A DNA stretch of 64,000 nucleotides from Megalobrama amblycephala (GCF_018812025.1 NC_063046.1:1390171-1454170); one strand, 5' to 3'; counted from the stretch's first letter, positions 35,151 to 47,174 are shown. Made by a program: numbers and translations. The notes: generated by a model from the sequence alone, not told the origin.

Positions 35151-36672
35151 AAATTTTTGATTTTGTTAATATTTTTCTGTAGAAAGACAAACATAAACAG
35201 TGATGAAAGCCAAAACATCAAACATCACAGATGAATATTTACTGAGTAATCCATTATTTTGTAGAGGAGTGTCAAAATGACCATTTTCACCTGAGATTTG
35301 GAGCAAATTAGAGGAGTGTAAAAATGACTTTATAAAGATGGCAGCATCATTATTTTATTTTCACACAGAGATTGGTAGATCTATTAGTCAAATCTGTTGA
35401 CTTTATCAATCTGTGTTTCATTATATGCCAACAGAGACAGTTCAAACATGGCTAAAAGCTTCTTGTGTTTTTTGCCTCATTGAGGGTTAAACTTCAAAGT
35501 TTTCATGCCTGTAACTCAAGAAGTATTAAAAATATCTTAATATCCTTTTAGATTCTGGTTCTTAAAAAAAACTTTCCTTTTGGTATCTTCATTTTAAAGG
35601 CCCTCGATGGTTCAATCCCAGAGATATTGAGATCTTAATGCTCTTTACTGAACCATTTTCAGTGGATTTTCTGGACTCAGAGAGTTATGATTTATGCGAT
35701 TCTTTTGATAGAGGAAAACAAGATACATTTCTAGTTTCAACATTAATTATTCTTCAGATATTCCTCTTTAAACACAACAAGTATCAGCTGTGTGCAAAGT
35801 GAACCACATTTGGTTTTCAATCACTGAAAATGGGTAAAATTCAACAATCTGATCATGGAGCTGCTTTGAGACTGAACTATATAGAGCCTTGAAAATGAAG
35901 GTTTCTAAAGGAAAGTTTATTAATAATGAAAATCTAGAAGGATATTAAGATATCTTGAATACTTTTAGAGTTTCAGACATGCAAACTTTGGAAAAGGAAT
36001 ATTTATGGCACTCAGACAGGAATGTTCTATAGAATTGAGATGATAGAAAAACACAAGATGCATTTCTAGTTTCAACATTATTTGTTCTTCAGATATTCCT
36101 CTTTAAAAGAAGAAAGTGTGTGAAGTGACCCACATTTGGTTTTCAATCACTGAAAATGTGTCCAATTGACCAATTTACTCATGAAGCCGCATTAAGATCT
36201 CAATATCTCTGGGATTCAACCATCGAGAGCCTTTAAAATGAAGATACCAGAAGGAAAGTTTGTTAAGAACCAGAATCTAAACGGATATTAAGATATTTTT
36301 AATACTTCTTGAGTTACAGGCATGAAAACTTGAGGCAAAAAACTCAAAAAGTGCTTTTAGCCATTTTTGAACTGTCTCTGTTGGCATATAATGAAACACA
36401 GATTGATAAAGTCAACAGATTTGACTAATAGATCTACCAATCTCTGTGTGAAAATAAAATAATGATGCTGCCATCTTTATAAAGTCATTTTTACACTCCT
36501 CTAATTTGCTCCAAATCTCAGGTGAAAATGGTCATTTTGACACTCCTCTACAAAATAATGGATTACTCAGTAAATATTCATCTGTGATGTTTAATATTTT
36601 GGCTTTCATCACTATTTATGTTTGTCTTTCTACAGAAAAATAAAATAAAATATTAACAAAATTAAAAATTTG
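35151..36672. repeat. Large inverted repeat with an internal tandem duplication
   Basis: The left arm (about 35151-35642) and right arm (about 36189-36672) are reverse complements over roughly 485-490 bp with few differences. For example, GGAGTGTCAAAATGACCATT at 35268 matches the complement at about 36543. Between and into the right arm, a unit of about 335 bp is tandemly duplicated: GATAGAGGAAAACAAGATAC at 35706 against GATAGAAAAACACAAGATGC at 36042. No coding capacity is seen. It is probably a foldback-type DNA transposon; termini and target duplication are uncertain. Confidence 0.8.
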
Positions 36673-37440
36673 AGCAGGGAAGTTTTCGAAATTTGGTGTA
36701 CCTGGACTCAAACGAGTCGAGAACCGATGAAAGACTCACTGCAGTATGTCTGTATGTATTTCCTGCAACATTACTGTTATTAATTAGTATTATTAAGAGG
36801 ACATTGCTTAGATAATTCAATGCAATCATCATGATATGAAAATCTGATCCGTCACATGCCTATAGAGTCGTGTTTAAGCTGCATGAACAACAAACTGTCG
36901 GTATGATCAGATTTTTATAAATCACTGTCTGGAAAACACTGGAAACATGCATTTAATCCACTGGCAATGAAGACGTTTCCGTCACGAACGCCTCTCGCTC
37001 TCCTCCATCCAGCACATGCACACATCTCTTCGGGGTTGCCATAGTGACGTCCCTCCCGAGGCATGCTGGGTAGAGAAGGCTAATCCATCAGCGGCGTCCT
37101 GATAGAGGGAAAACATCCAGATACCTGCGCCTTATCCCAAACACACTCCAGCGCCATCAATTACACAGACAAATCCAGCCTGCAGGGGAATTATGGGTAA
37201 ATACATCTGGCTCTCCACGGATGCGAGCGCGGTTCGGTCTGTCTGCGACACCTTTGGGAGGGTTTAACCTTTGAACTCGCACACCTGCACCTGCTTTAAC
37301 ACATTACAGCGAGAACACGATCACAGCCGAACGTCCACATCACGCTCGCATCTGTGCCGTCACACCAACCAACAACAGCCAGAGATCACATGGCCCTGTC
37401 CCCTCGACCGCACCTCACCTGACTGAAGAGTCAAAACAGA
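36673..37440. other. Unique sequence, no gene seen
   Basis: GC-richer from 36990 to 37260, with an RFX-like half site and a CRE-like TGACGTC at about 37044. May be regulatory; inference only. Confidence 0.35.
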
Positions 37441-37555
37441 GACACTTTACAGTAAGAGGTCATTCGTTAACATCAGCTAATGAACATCTGCAGTCGCTCA
37501 CTGTCAGCTAACTAATGTTAACAAATGAGAGCTTACGGTAAAGCGTTACCAATCA
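37441..37555. mobile_element. MITE remnant related to the 5437-6828 host repeat
   Basis: ACACTTTACAGTAAGAGGTC and CTAACTAATGTTAACAAATG followed by GGTAAAGCGTTACC make an inverted-ended, GTTAACTAATG-rich short repeat. Confidence 0.5.
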
Positions 37556-37761
37556 AAGCAACTCATAAGAAGAAAAGAAAGTGAGATAAAGGAGGAAGAG
37601 TAAATCTGGGAGAAATGTGTTTCTCTTAGCAGCAAATCAAAGCCCCCAGAAGTCGCCAAAACCGCAGTCCAATCTGAAAGCCCTCGCCGCGGCGGCCGAC
37701 ACGACTGCAGAACATCAGACAGCATCTTTAACACACCAGAGCATTTAATCAGCTGACTTAC

Positions 37762-37785
37762 CTTCCACAGCGTACTCTTCTGTTC
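37762..37785 (-). other. Candidate 24-nt microexon, minus strand
   Basis: On the minus strand a (CT)n tract over 30 nt long ends in CTCAG. It is followed by GAACAGAAGAGTACGCTG plus TGGAAG and then a consensus donor GTAAGT. The length is a multiple of three. All three frames are open: EQKSTLWK (phase 0), TEEYAVE (phase 1) and NRRVRCG (phase 2). Splice signals are near ideal, although the pyrimidine tract is simply a microsatellite. It is a plausible cassette microexon of an unidentified gene transcribed leftward. Confidence 0.3.

Positions 37786-37818
<33 letters not shown>
37786..37818. repeat. (GA)n microsatellite
   Basis: About 16 GA units. It forms the pyrimidine tract of the candidate minus-strand acceptor next to it. 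Confidence 0.95.
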
Positions 37819-37820
<2 letters not shown>

Positions 37821-38296
37821 TATTAGTGCGACGCTTCACACTCACACATCTGAAAACCACATGAATTTTTCACTGCAGAATTGATCGGTTCAAAGCAAAC
37901 GAGCGAGAACAGATGAAATGGCAGACAGGTTCATTGAAAATGCAAGACGTCCCGCTGAGAATGACAAAAAGAGGAGTGTAAGACAATATCAGATATGAAT
38001 TTCACATTGAACTGCAGTTTCATCGGGTCAAACGCCTCGGTCCTGCTGCAGCTCATTAGAGACGCTTCCAGTTCAGCGCTCCGGTTCCTCTCGCGCACAC
38101 CAGATTCATCAGTGTCTCGTTGTGATATTGACCTGAGAGACGCCGAGCAGCTCCGCTGAATGAGGTTAATTACTGCAAAACTCCTGGCAAGAAACTTCAC
38201 CAGAACGCTGAAACATAACCAGCGTAACCGGGATGTTTACAGCGGCCGCGTGTGGCGATCACATGTTCACCGGCGCTCGTTTCATTCCAGAAACAC
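37819..38296. other. No gene seen
   Basis: Unique sequence; short frames on both strands without features. Confidence 0.5.
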
Positions 38297-39470
38297 TAGC
38301 TGTGTTTCCAAACACCATTTTTTACATCACATTCAAAACACTCTGATAAGCAGACCTGCGCATAAACTATGATGGAAACACATTTACCGAATAAATCCCT
38401 CATGTGACTTTGCCTCAGCAGAGGCTGTGATTGGATAACTGCACTAACCAGCGGACCAATCACATCGCAGCATCTCAAATGTTGGTTTGGTGGTTCTGAA
38501 ATGATTTGGTTTAATTCCTCCAGAAGCGTCTCACACGATTGTGTTCCCAAACACCAGCATCCGAACGCAAGGTCACATGACAGCGTTTATTGCGTTTCGT
38601 TTGAGACCGACTCATTTATGATGGAGGAGAAAAGAGCCCGATTAAAGAAACGTACATTTTATTATGGATATTTTGAACCAGTTTCCCAGGATGATTTTGT
38701 TCTCTTGAACACATGAGATGATAAACGCTGCGTAAAGCATTAGTTCAGTTCAGAATTAATGTCCTGATAATTTACTCTCCTCCATGTCATCCAAGATGTT
38801 CATGTCTTTCTTTCTTCAGTGGAAAAGAAATTGTCTTGCACTGCTCTGTGATGCTCCACACATGACGTAATCATGTTGGAAAGGTCACTGATCCAGTGTT
38901 TACAAAAAAGCGTGCATAGACAAGGTCAAACGCCCTTTACAAAAAATGTAAAACAACGATGTCAGCCGATTTTAAAGTTGGAGGAGAAAATGAGACGCAG
39001 TTTTCTGCCCTACCGAGGTACTTCCTCCTACATCACGCGTGACCTTTCCAACATGATTACATCATGCGTGGAGCATCACAGAGCAGCGTAAGACGAGCAT
39101 TTGTGGTTAAAATGTATATAATGTTTATTTTTTATTAGAAAATGTCTGATGGTTTCTCTAGATCAGACTCTTATTCCTCGTCTGGGATCATGTAGAGCTC
39201 TTTGAAGCTGCACTGAAACTGACATTTGGACCTTCAACCTGTTGAACCCCAGTGAAGTCCACTATATGGAGAAAAATCCTGGAATGTTTTCCTCAAAAAC
39301 CTTCATGTCTTTTCAACTGAAGAAAGAAAGACATGAACATCTTGGATGACATGGAGGAGAGTAAATTATAGTCATTTAAACATTTAAAGTGAACTAATCC
39401 TCGCACATGTCTTATGCTATATTCCAGTTTGAACACAAGTTTTGGATGGAAACACACTTTCACAACACTG
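38297..39470. mobile_element. DNA transposon with GTGTTTCCA-type ends, interrupted by a MITE
   Basis: The left end AGCTGTGTTTCCAAACACC is mirrored by the complement of the right end, AGTGTGTTTCCATCCAAAA. The interior includes TGCGCATAAACTATGATGGA, typical of a known fish repeat with GGATGGAAACAC ends. A short frame ending MMEEKRARLKKRTFYYGYFE (ATG at about 38621) may be a relic of an element protein. The MITE at 38733-39405 lies inside it. Confidence 0.5.
38733..39405. mobile_element. Long-palindrome MITE, copy 1
   Basis: The ends share ATGTCATCCAAGATGTTCAT and CTTTCTTTCTTCAGT in inverted orientation. A second inverted pair (about 38845-38892 and 39042-39092, with TGATGCTCCAC and CATGTTGGAAAGGTCAC) lies inside. 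The element can therefore fold into a long hairpin. The same family occurs at 56979-57523, where TTAA flanks are preserved; here the flanks have decayed. Confidence 0.7.
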
Positions 39471-39543
39471 ATATCCTTGAGCTGCCTGACCTGTGAACTT
39501 TAACCAATCATGTGAGTTTGGGGCGGGACAATCTGATTGACTG

Positions 39544-39770
39544 ACACTTTATTTTAGGGTCTTTTAACTAGTATGCATATTACTAGAATATTGGCTGTTT
39601 ATTAGTACTTATTAAGCACATATTAATGCCTTATTCTGCATGACCTTATTCTACACTTTTAATCCTAAAATTAACAACTACCTTACTAACTATTAATAAG
39701 CAGTAATTAGGAGTTTACTGAGGGAAAAGTCATAGTTAATAGTTGATATGTGTTCCCTGTACTAAAGTGT
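39544..39770. mobile_element. Short MITE-like repeat
   Basis: Starts ACACTTTATTTTAGGGTC. Read from the right on the complement it starts ACACTTTAGTACAGGGAA. Contains GGCTGTTTATTAGTACTTAT and ATTAATAAGCAGTAATTAGG, typical of a very widespread fish MITE. Confidence 0.65.
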
Positions 39771-39774
39771 TACT

Positions 39775-41706
39775 GTAATATGCTGTTCAAAATTCAGCCT
39801 ATTCTCTATTCAACACATTTCCAACTGGTGATGTTAGTGGAGCAGAAATGACAAATTACATATATTAGTTTAGTGAAAATGGATGAACAGTGTGAGATGG
39901 AGATTAAAAAACTATACAGCAGAGAAGAAGGAGGAAGAAAACGATGAAGAAGAAGAAAAGCAGTAGTGGTTGGTTGGTGTTTTAATGCCATGTCAGCTTC
40001 CTCGCCTATTTTCATGCAAAATAAGTTGAAATGCAATAAAAGAGCAATTTAAAAACACGTATAAGCTTATTTTGGATAAGAACTCTGCTTTGGATCCAGT
40101 GTTTGCCAAGAAATATAAATTAGAAGATGAAGAGGAGAAAGTAGAAGCAGTCATCCTCAGTACGGCTTCACTGACCCCTAAACATCATAAAATCATGAAG
40201 ATGATACAATCCTCATGAAACAAGCTGAAGATCACACACACCTGATCATTTACCGCGGTCACCTGACACCACTGAGAGAAACGGGCCCTGCACCGATGAT
40301 GTCAGCCGAGCGCGTGATGACATCACCACGAAAGAATTACATCACAGTCATTCGTCTAAAGATCACATGCTGCTATTAAATCATAACGAGCTCTTAATGA
40401 GACGCTTAATTTCGAGTAAGCAGCACAGTGTCTGAGCGCATACGAAACACACGTGAGAGTAAATAAGCTGAAAATCTCTAAATATTCAGTCCTCAGAGCA
40501 TTAGAGGGAAGAAGAAGAAAAAAAACAGTGGTGAATTATTCATTTTCATAAATCTGGCTCTCTCCTGAGGCCAGGCATTTTCTCCTGCCACTGTTAAGAT
40601 TTCATGAGTTCAGGATTCACTACTGGAAACCTGCCGAACGACTCGCTTTCACGTCTACACGTTTGCATCTCAAGAGTTTAGCCAGCCTCTTTCTACAGCG
40701 CTTTATACAGGACAGATCAATGATGCAAACTTCATCAAACATGAGCTGTAATGTCGTTAAAGCAGGCTGGACTCTGATTGGCTGTCAGTGTTCCTATCAT
40801 TCATCATTCTGATGATCTCATTATTCTGTGCCATCATCGTTATAGTCGTGCTGTGGACTCTTCTTTTACATTTGAAATGATTTTAACTGTACCGTTCCGG
40901 TTATAGTTACGGTCCCTGGCGATCATATCTGAGCTCTACAGCCCGGCGATCGTCGACCCGCGACACTCACATTTTCTTCAGAAAAAATAAACGTCTAGTA
41001 TCTCCTTAACATATTATATATGAAAATGATCTCATTAATATTCTCTCAGCAAATTCAGCGGGGGACAATCGGACGCACTCCTGAGATGGACGGCTTCTCC
41101 GGAGGAGCTTCAGAGAGCCCTCATCAACACAGGCAATTAACAGCAGCGTGATCTGAACCTGGAAATCACACTCAACGCCTCTCCAGAGCCATGAACATCC
41201 AGCCAGGAATATTCCCACACGCTGAGGTTTATTCTGACGGCAACGCCACAAACACACCAGAAACCCTGTTAAACTGAGCGCTCAGCGGTGCATTCTGGGA
41301 TCAGATTGTCAGGCGCACGAACATGAATCGAGGGTGGAAATGAACACTCATCGACAGACTAACGTGGGTAATTAAGCCTCGTCTGCAGTGACCTTTAACA
41401 ATAAACACTGATGTTCAGAAACACTGACTGAGACAAACAGATGAAGGAAGAGCAGGACAGCGTCCGATTCATTTATTATTATACTTCATAATAAACTATA
41501 TCAATGATGCTAAAATAAGAGTCTTCAGAAGGAGCCCGTCAGAAGGTTGTGTGCTGTATTATTAGGGTGCATCTTAAAATATACACAGCCCAAATATAAT
41601 GAGGCCACATTGACTTCATGACCTGCTGATGGCCAAAAACTCATACAGTAAAGGTTAGGCCTGTGATAAATGAACACAAACACACACTCACGCAGCCTAG
41701 AGGTGT

Positions 41707-41712
<6 letters not shown>
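39775..41712. other. Unique sequence, no gene seen
   Basis: No supported exons. A 30-bp LINE tail remnant (TTTCTACAGCGCTTTATACA) lies at about 40690. Confidence 0.5.

Positions 41713-41740
<28 letters not shown>
41713..41740. repeat. (TG)n microsatellite
   Basis: About 14 units. Confidence 0.95.
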
Positions 41741-41742
<2 letters not shown>

Positions 41743-42111
41743 ACTCAGTCCAGACCAAAGTCACCTCACACCTCTATGATCACAGTGAGCCAGCACAGCT
41801 CCAGGACCTGATTGAGCCCAGCCGTGTCTCTGCTGACCGCACTGACCCACGGCGCTGCTCCATCCATCACCTCGCTCTCTGGACTGCTCACCTGTCGGCC
41901 GTCACGACTGACACACGAAACGCTTGATGTTCAACCATGTGACGGGCCTCGATCGCTGTGGTTTGATCGGTTCAAACATCTTCAGCTCTCAAAACACACA
42001 AGTCAAGATATAATTTGGATGATTTTTGAGTGTTTAAGCTTTCTGATGAGACCTAATATATGATGATTATTAAAATATGTGGGGAAAGGCAATAAAAAGT
42101 GTCCTGGACAC

Positions 42112-43114
42112 TAGGGCTGTGCGATTAATCGTAATTGAGTTTTTGAGTTTGGCTTTGGCTTCTAATGATTATGAAAACCATATAAAACGATCCTTCCTTT
42201 CCTTCACAGTGATGCTTTTGTTCCTCCTGAAGACAAACTGAACATCCAAATCAGAATTAGTGTGTGTTTTAAAATGCTAAACTGCGGGATGTGTTTGATA
42301 ATAAACAGCGTTATTAAAAGCGCATTAAGCCGCTAAAGAAATTTCTCCAGGTGGCTTTCAGCGCGCACTCCGAGACGAACGCACAACAACAGAAACAACA
42401 GCATACTGTGGGCTTCAGATACACATTAAACGCTCAAGTATCCTACACACAAACATGAGGAAATGCTGCTTTGGCGAGTCAGTTATAGGTGCGGTCACGC
42501 CATGACGTAATTAATTTCAACTAAAAAGCGTTCATGTCCTCGTCGAGCTCGTTTTTCCAGCTTATTAGATAGTTTTCTGAGAGCTCCCACATGTATCTCG
42601 TGATCGCTGCAGATTCATTTAAACGTTTATAGTGTTGCGGAAATGCATAATTCCCAGTCTGAGGATGTGAACATCTCCGAAAATAACGTCACATGTTGTC
42701 ATCTTGAGTCTACTGTAATTACGACAAAGTGTGAATGCAGCATGTGTTATAAAAGATAATCAAACAAAAAAAGACAAAGATAAATTCACTCACTGCTTTT
42801 GAATGAATAACTTTTGTAGTTGTAATAAGGATTTAATGAATACAACAGCTATTTTACATTTGATTACTTTATTTTTTGTCAGTTTAGTTTGTAATTAGTT
42901 TCTTTGTTCTTACTGACTGTTTCCTCTGTAACTGTTTTGAGGACTAACATTAGTTTACCTAGTATTAGTTTTTGCTGATGTATGGATAATTGTGAAATCT
43001 CACTGATGTTTAAAATGACTCATATCATGATCATATCACCCACCAATAATCGTATTAAATAATTATGATTTCAGTATTGACCAAAATGATTTTTGCCGTA
43101 ATCAAGCAGCCGTA
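42112..43114. mobile_element. hAT-like non-autonomous transposon
   Basis: The left end TAGGGCTGTGCGATTAATCG mirrors the complement of the right end, TACGGCTGCTTGATTACGGC. The flanking octamers CTGGACAC (42104-42111) and CTGGAATC (43115-43122) agree at 6 of 8 positions. The GGGCTG...GATTA terminus is typical of a fish hAT family. The 1.0-kb interior is AT-rich and without long frames. Confidence 0.65.
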
Positions 43115-43122
43115 CTGGAATC

Positions 43123-44994
43123 AAGACAAAGACGCTCATCAAGAACATGTTTATTGTGTGTTCTGAGACTCGCTGACCTCAGGTGTGTGTCACGAGAAGC
43201 ACATCTAACCCTCGGAGACGACCCGTCAAACCCGACCCGTGACCTCGACACACGCTTCAGAATCACGTCAGAAAAACACTCGGAGCTTCTTCTGATCAGG
43301 AAGTCAAAAGGTTTTCTGAAAAATGAGTGAGTCTGAGCTTAATGGGCTCAGAAAAATAAACTTATTTCAAAGGGAAAACTAGTTGATTTTTCTAACCCCA
43401 CTGACAGATATTTGTTGTTGTTTTAAGCACAAACTCACTTGATTCTGACACATTTTTCAGAAAACAAGACTTAATATCTTCAGTCAGTTTGCTTCTCCAG
43501 TAAATGTATCTTGATTTAAGAATATTGAGATATTTTTGCTTGAAAACAAGACGGAAACACTGAGGAGGAACATTGTTTCTACAGCATCAGGAATGCCTTC
43601 ATAGACACACACAAAAGAGGAAGAGTTTTAGCCCAACATGACGAGCATTTCAGTCTGTCAAACATCATGACTTCAGATTGCTTGATAGTGATAGAGAGCT
43701 GCCGACTCTTTAAACCTCATTATTATTCATTGTTTTTCTGCATGGAACAGAGGAAAAGCATCCCAGCATGTATGCAGAGTGAGTAAATAATGGGCGGATG
43801 TTCATTTTTTGGATGAACTGCTGCTTTAAAGAGGCTGTGAATGACATTAAAGAGTGAAAGAACTGCAGCTCAATCTTCATTCTGACGCCTGCAGCTCCGG
43901 CTCTGAACCCACTGAAGATGTTCTCGCGGCACAATCGGATCCGGCTTCAGCGGGAAATAAATAACTGAACATTTACAGGACGGTTCACCTCCAAATCCCA
44001 ACATTTCACTTTATTCCGTTGTCCGGTTGACTTGCGTTATTCCGTGTTATTCTACTCCTCTAATGACACGGATGATTCGATTTCCTCTCATCCAGCTATT
44101 TTAGCTCAAATGAAAAATGAATTTATGCCATCATAAAGAGATTGATTTTTATGTAACTCTGAAATCCAATCAGTTTTTCTCCAGAGACGGGAGAATTCAG
44201 CGTTTGATGCTCTAATATTCTTATGAAACGGGACACTGGTGTATTTATAATGTCTAACGGCGAGCCTTACACAACACCAGATCTCAGACAGATGTGGATG
44301 TGTGTCTCTTCTAGGTTCTCCATCTGTGTGGTAATTATAGAGCGCGGACGTAATTGCGGAGGTTTATCAAAAATGACCGAACGTTCGGTGAAATGCTGGA
44401 GCGTCGCCATGGCAACACGGCGAAAGCCTCTGACTGACGCTCACGTGGCGCTTATGAAACTATTACAGAGTTCCTAGAACATTATTAGCTGTGAATAATG
44501 GACTAATTACTTTCTTTCATAAGCTGGTGTTTGTGGCCGCCGGCCGTCTGCAGGAAGAACGAGCCCTGTTCGTCACATCACAGATGGAAAGATGTGCTTG
44601 AAAATCGAGTGTTTCTTTACGGCGATGAGCGTTTGTGTGTGAACACGTGCGTCGCTGCGGTCCTTTTCTATCAATCAACGTCTCTTCAGCTCTCGTCTGC
44701 AGCATCTCGGAGTCAAAACACGCCACGGCGCATCAGACGCTCGCATGTCCCCGCTGTAGCCCCGCCCCTGCTTTGATTGACAGCTGTCTCCACCAATAGT
44801 GACAAATGCCTTTGACAGTCTCTCAGCGTTGGACCGAAACAACAGAGGAGCTCAAACAAATGAAAAACCTGCCTGTCTGCTGCGTTTGTTTGGAAAGCTT
44901 GGGATCTCTGCTTCTCTCAGCTGTAAATAATTAAAACAGCAGATACCACTCACCTCCTGCCATATCTGTCTATCTATACACACACACACATACA
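43123..44994. other. Unique sequence with a decayed MITE; no gene seen
   Basis: 43720-43826 looks like a decayed MITE (GAGTGAGTAAATAATG, then TTCATTTTTTGGATGAACTG and CTTTAA). The rest is unique. 44220-44540 is a good candidate for regulatory DNA because of the X-box at 44403 and several TAATTA cores. Confidence 0.4.
44403..44416. promoter_or_regulatory. RFX X-box-like palindrome
   Basis: GTCGCCATGGCAAC fits the RFX consensus GTNRCC, a two-base spacer, then RGYAAC at every position. RFX factors drive ciliary and neuronal genes in vertebrates. A single site may be chance; near matches occur at about 16048, 29939 and 37033. Confidence 0.3.
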
Positions 44995-45079
44995 GCAGTT
45001 CTCTCTGGTTCTTGAATCGGATTGGCTGATAGCCATGTGATATTCTAGTGATAACAGCACTCTTACCTTTTCACTGTTT

Positions 45080-45905
45080 GTATTTTATTTATTTATCCTT
45101 TATTTATCCAGGAAAATCCCATTGAGATATCATAATCTCTTCTTCCAGGGAGACCTGGTCAAAACGGCAGCACACATAATTTCATACAAATAACAAAATC
45201 ACAAACAATCCAACAAATCAAATAGGCCAAATGTCAAGAGAAGCACTTAAAAAGACTCGTTGAAAGCAGAATACAAAATACATGTAAAGTACTCAAAGGA
45301 GGCAAAAACTCTAATTTCAGTACATTTTGTAAATCGTTCCAAGCCCTAGGGGCATAAAAGGAAAAGGCATGCTTTCCCAAATTCGGAGGATAGCTTTGGA
45401 ACTTTTAATCGAAGATGCAGCTGCGATCTAGTACCATAACCATTATTATAAAAAGCTGAACATTTTGTAATATAAGATAGTAATTTACTAAGACGTGCCT
45501 TGGCAATAAATATATACATATGCAAATTTCTCCTATGATGTAAAGAGGACCATGATAAAGATTCATAAAGGATACAGTGACGTGTACGAAATCCTGCACC
45601 ACATACAAAACACAACGCTGCATGATAGACAGAGTCCAATTTCCTCAATAAAGATGAAGCTGCATGCATGTAAACACGATCACCATAATCAATTATTGAT
45701 AAAAAAGTACTCTCAACCAGCTTCTTTCGGGCCTCGTTTTTTAAACAATAGAGGAACCCCAATTTTGCTCTAAGCTTCTTCAGCAAATTATCAATATGGA
45801 TATTAAATGCTAATTTTCATCTAACCATATACCTAAATATTTATAAGAACAGACTCTTTCAATTTGTGTACCATGTAAATAAATTGTCAGATTAATTGTG
45901 AAATT
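45080..45905 (-). pseudogene. Non-LTR retrotransposon relic: C-terminal part of reverse transcriptase plus 3' tail
   Basis: The minus-strand frame at 45346-45786 (146 codons) carries LGFLYCLKNEARKKLVEST, then LSIIDYGDRVYMHAAS, and HCILYESLSWSSLHHRR. This is the thumb/connection region that follows reverse transcriptase in fish LINEs. Just upstream on the minus strand, YKYLGIWLDEN is readable but ends in a stop at about 45812. One missing base there shifts the frame. The 3' end carries repeated GGATAAATAAA units (45086-45110), which looks like a LINE-specific tail. The catalytic YXDD block is absent, so the copy is 5'-truncated and dead. Which LINE clade it belongs to is undecided. Confidence 0.8.
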
Positions 45906-46496
45906 GTCAGATCTGTATCCTTAAGATGAGCACTGACCGTATCACTCCGCTTGAAGCGACTGTCATGGCCGAGGAAATCCACCATTTTTTACAAATACTA
46001 CACTTTTTGTACCACAAACTGTAGTTTAAAGAGTTTTTTAGGCAAGAATGTAGTTGTTTAGACCTGAAATATGTGACTCATATTTCATCATAGCGCCTAT
46101 TTTACATTTTGTTTAGGAGATGTGAGCTCCAGGCCGTCAGCGAGCGTTCAGTGCTCGTGTACCCGCTGAGAACAGCTTCATCTCGGCCAGTGCTTCAGGA
46201 ATCTGCCGCTGGCTCTTATGTAGATAGTGTTTAAACAAATATCAAACGGACAATATTTGGTCTTATTAATCTATTACTTGTTCCAGAGCTAATAGATTTG
46301 GGGCTATATTCAGTTTCATAACTTTATATTTACATTGAAATTAAATCCTGTACTAACTAGAGCGCTGCTTTTGTATGTTTGACTGAAATGTTTGCTTGTT
46401 TATTCCCTATTTTACTTCTTATACTGTTATAATGGCTATTGCTGTTAATTTACATATTATTGTTCAATAAATATTTTATATAAATAACATGCTGTA
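45906..46496. other. AT-rich sequence, no gene seen
   Basis: Probably continues an older repeat whose other half (GGTTCTTGAATCGGATTGGC, about 45008) lies left of the LINE relic. No frame of interest. Confidence 0.4.
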
Positions 46497-47174
46497 TTAA
46501 AGGTGCAGTATGTAAGAATTCTGTCCACTAGAGGTCAAAACAAAGGCGTAGCTTGATGACGGCGAGTTTGAGCACAGAATCTTGGGACATGTGGTCTTTA
46601 CCTCAATGGACGGTGGAAAAGAATAGGGATAAAAAAAAATTTAAAAAAAGGGATAGGACTTGGGCAGAAATAATGTTCATGCGATTATCATGATGGAGAA
46701 AATGCGGTATTACTGTTAATAAAAATAAAGCTGCATCTGATTATGCTATGTTAGCTACTTCACAAAATAGTGTTTTTCTCTGAGGCGTGGTAAAGCATGG
46801 TACTCGCAAAACATCAAGAAAATTAGATTTAAACAATAAGACCAAACGTGTTGAGCTAATTAACAATAATTAGTTTTCTGTCTATAAATATATCAAAACA
46901 GTTGTTCCCTTGTCTATTAAAACATGTAAATATTAAAGCGTCTTTGGTGTTTCCATGGTTTCTACAAAATAAAGCCAGAAACTGAGGGTAACGCGGGTGT
47001 GACGCCATTGACAGGCGACTCCTCACACGTCCCGGAGCCTCGGTTAAAATTGCAATTTTCTCACGATATACAAATAGTAGATATTGTAAGTACTCAAGTG
47101 AACAAAATATATAATACTGGCCCTAGTGGTTTTTGGATATTTTACTGCAAAAATATTACATATTGTACCTTTAA
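46497..47174. mobile_element. TTAA-flanked MITE
   Basis: TTAA at 46497-46500 and 47171-47174. Ends are AGGTGCAGTATGTAAGAATT and the complement of the right end, AGGTACAATATGTAATATTT. The interior holds CACACGTCCCGGAGCCTCGG and similar phrases of a widespread cyprinid MITE. No coding capacity. TTAA preference suggests mobilisation by a piggyBac-like enzyme. Confidence 0.75.
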
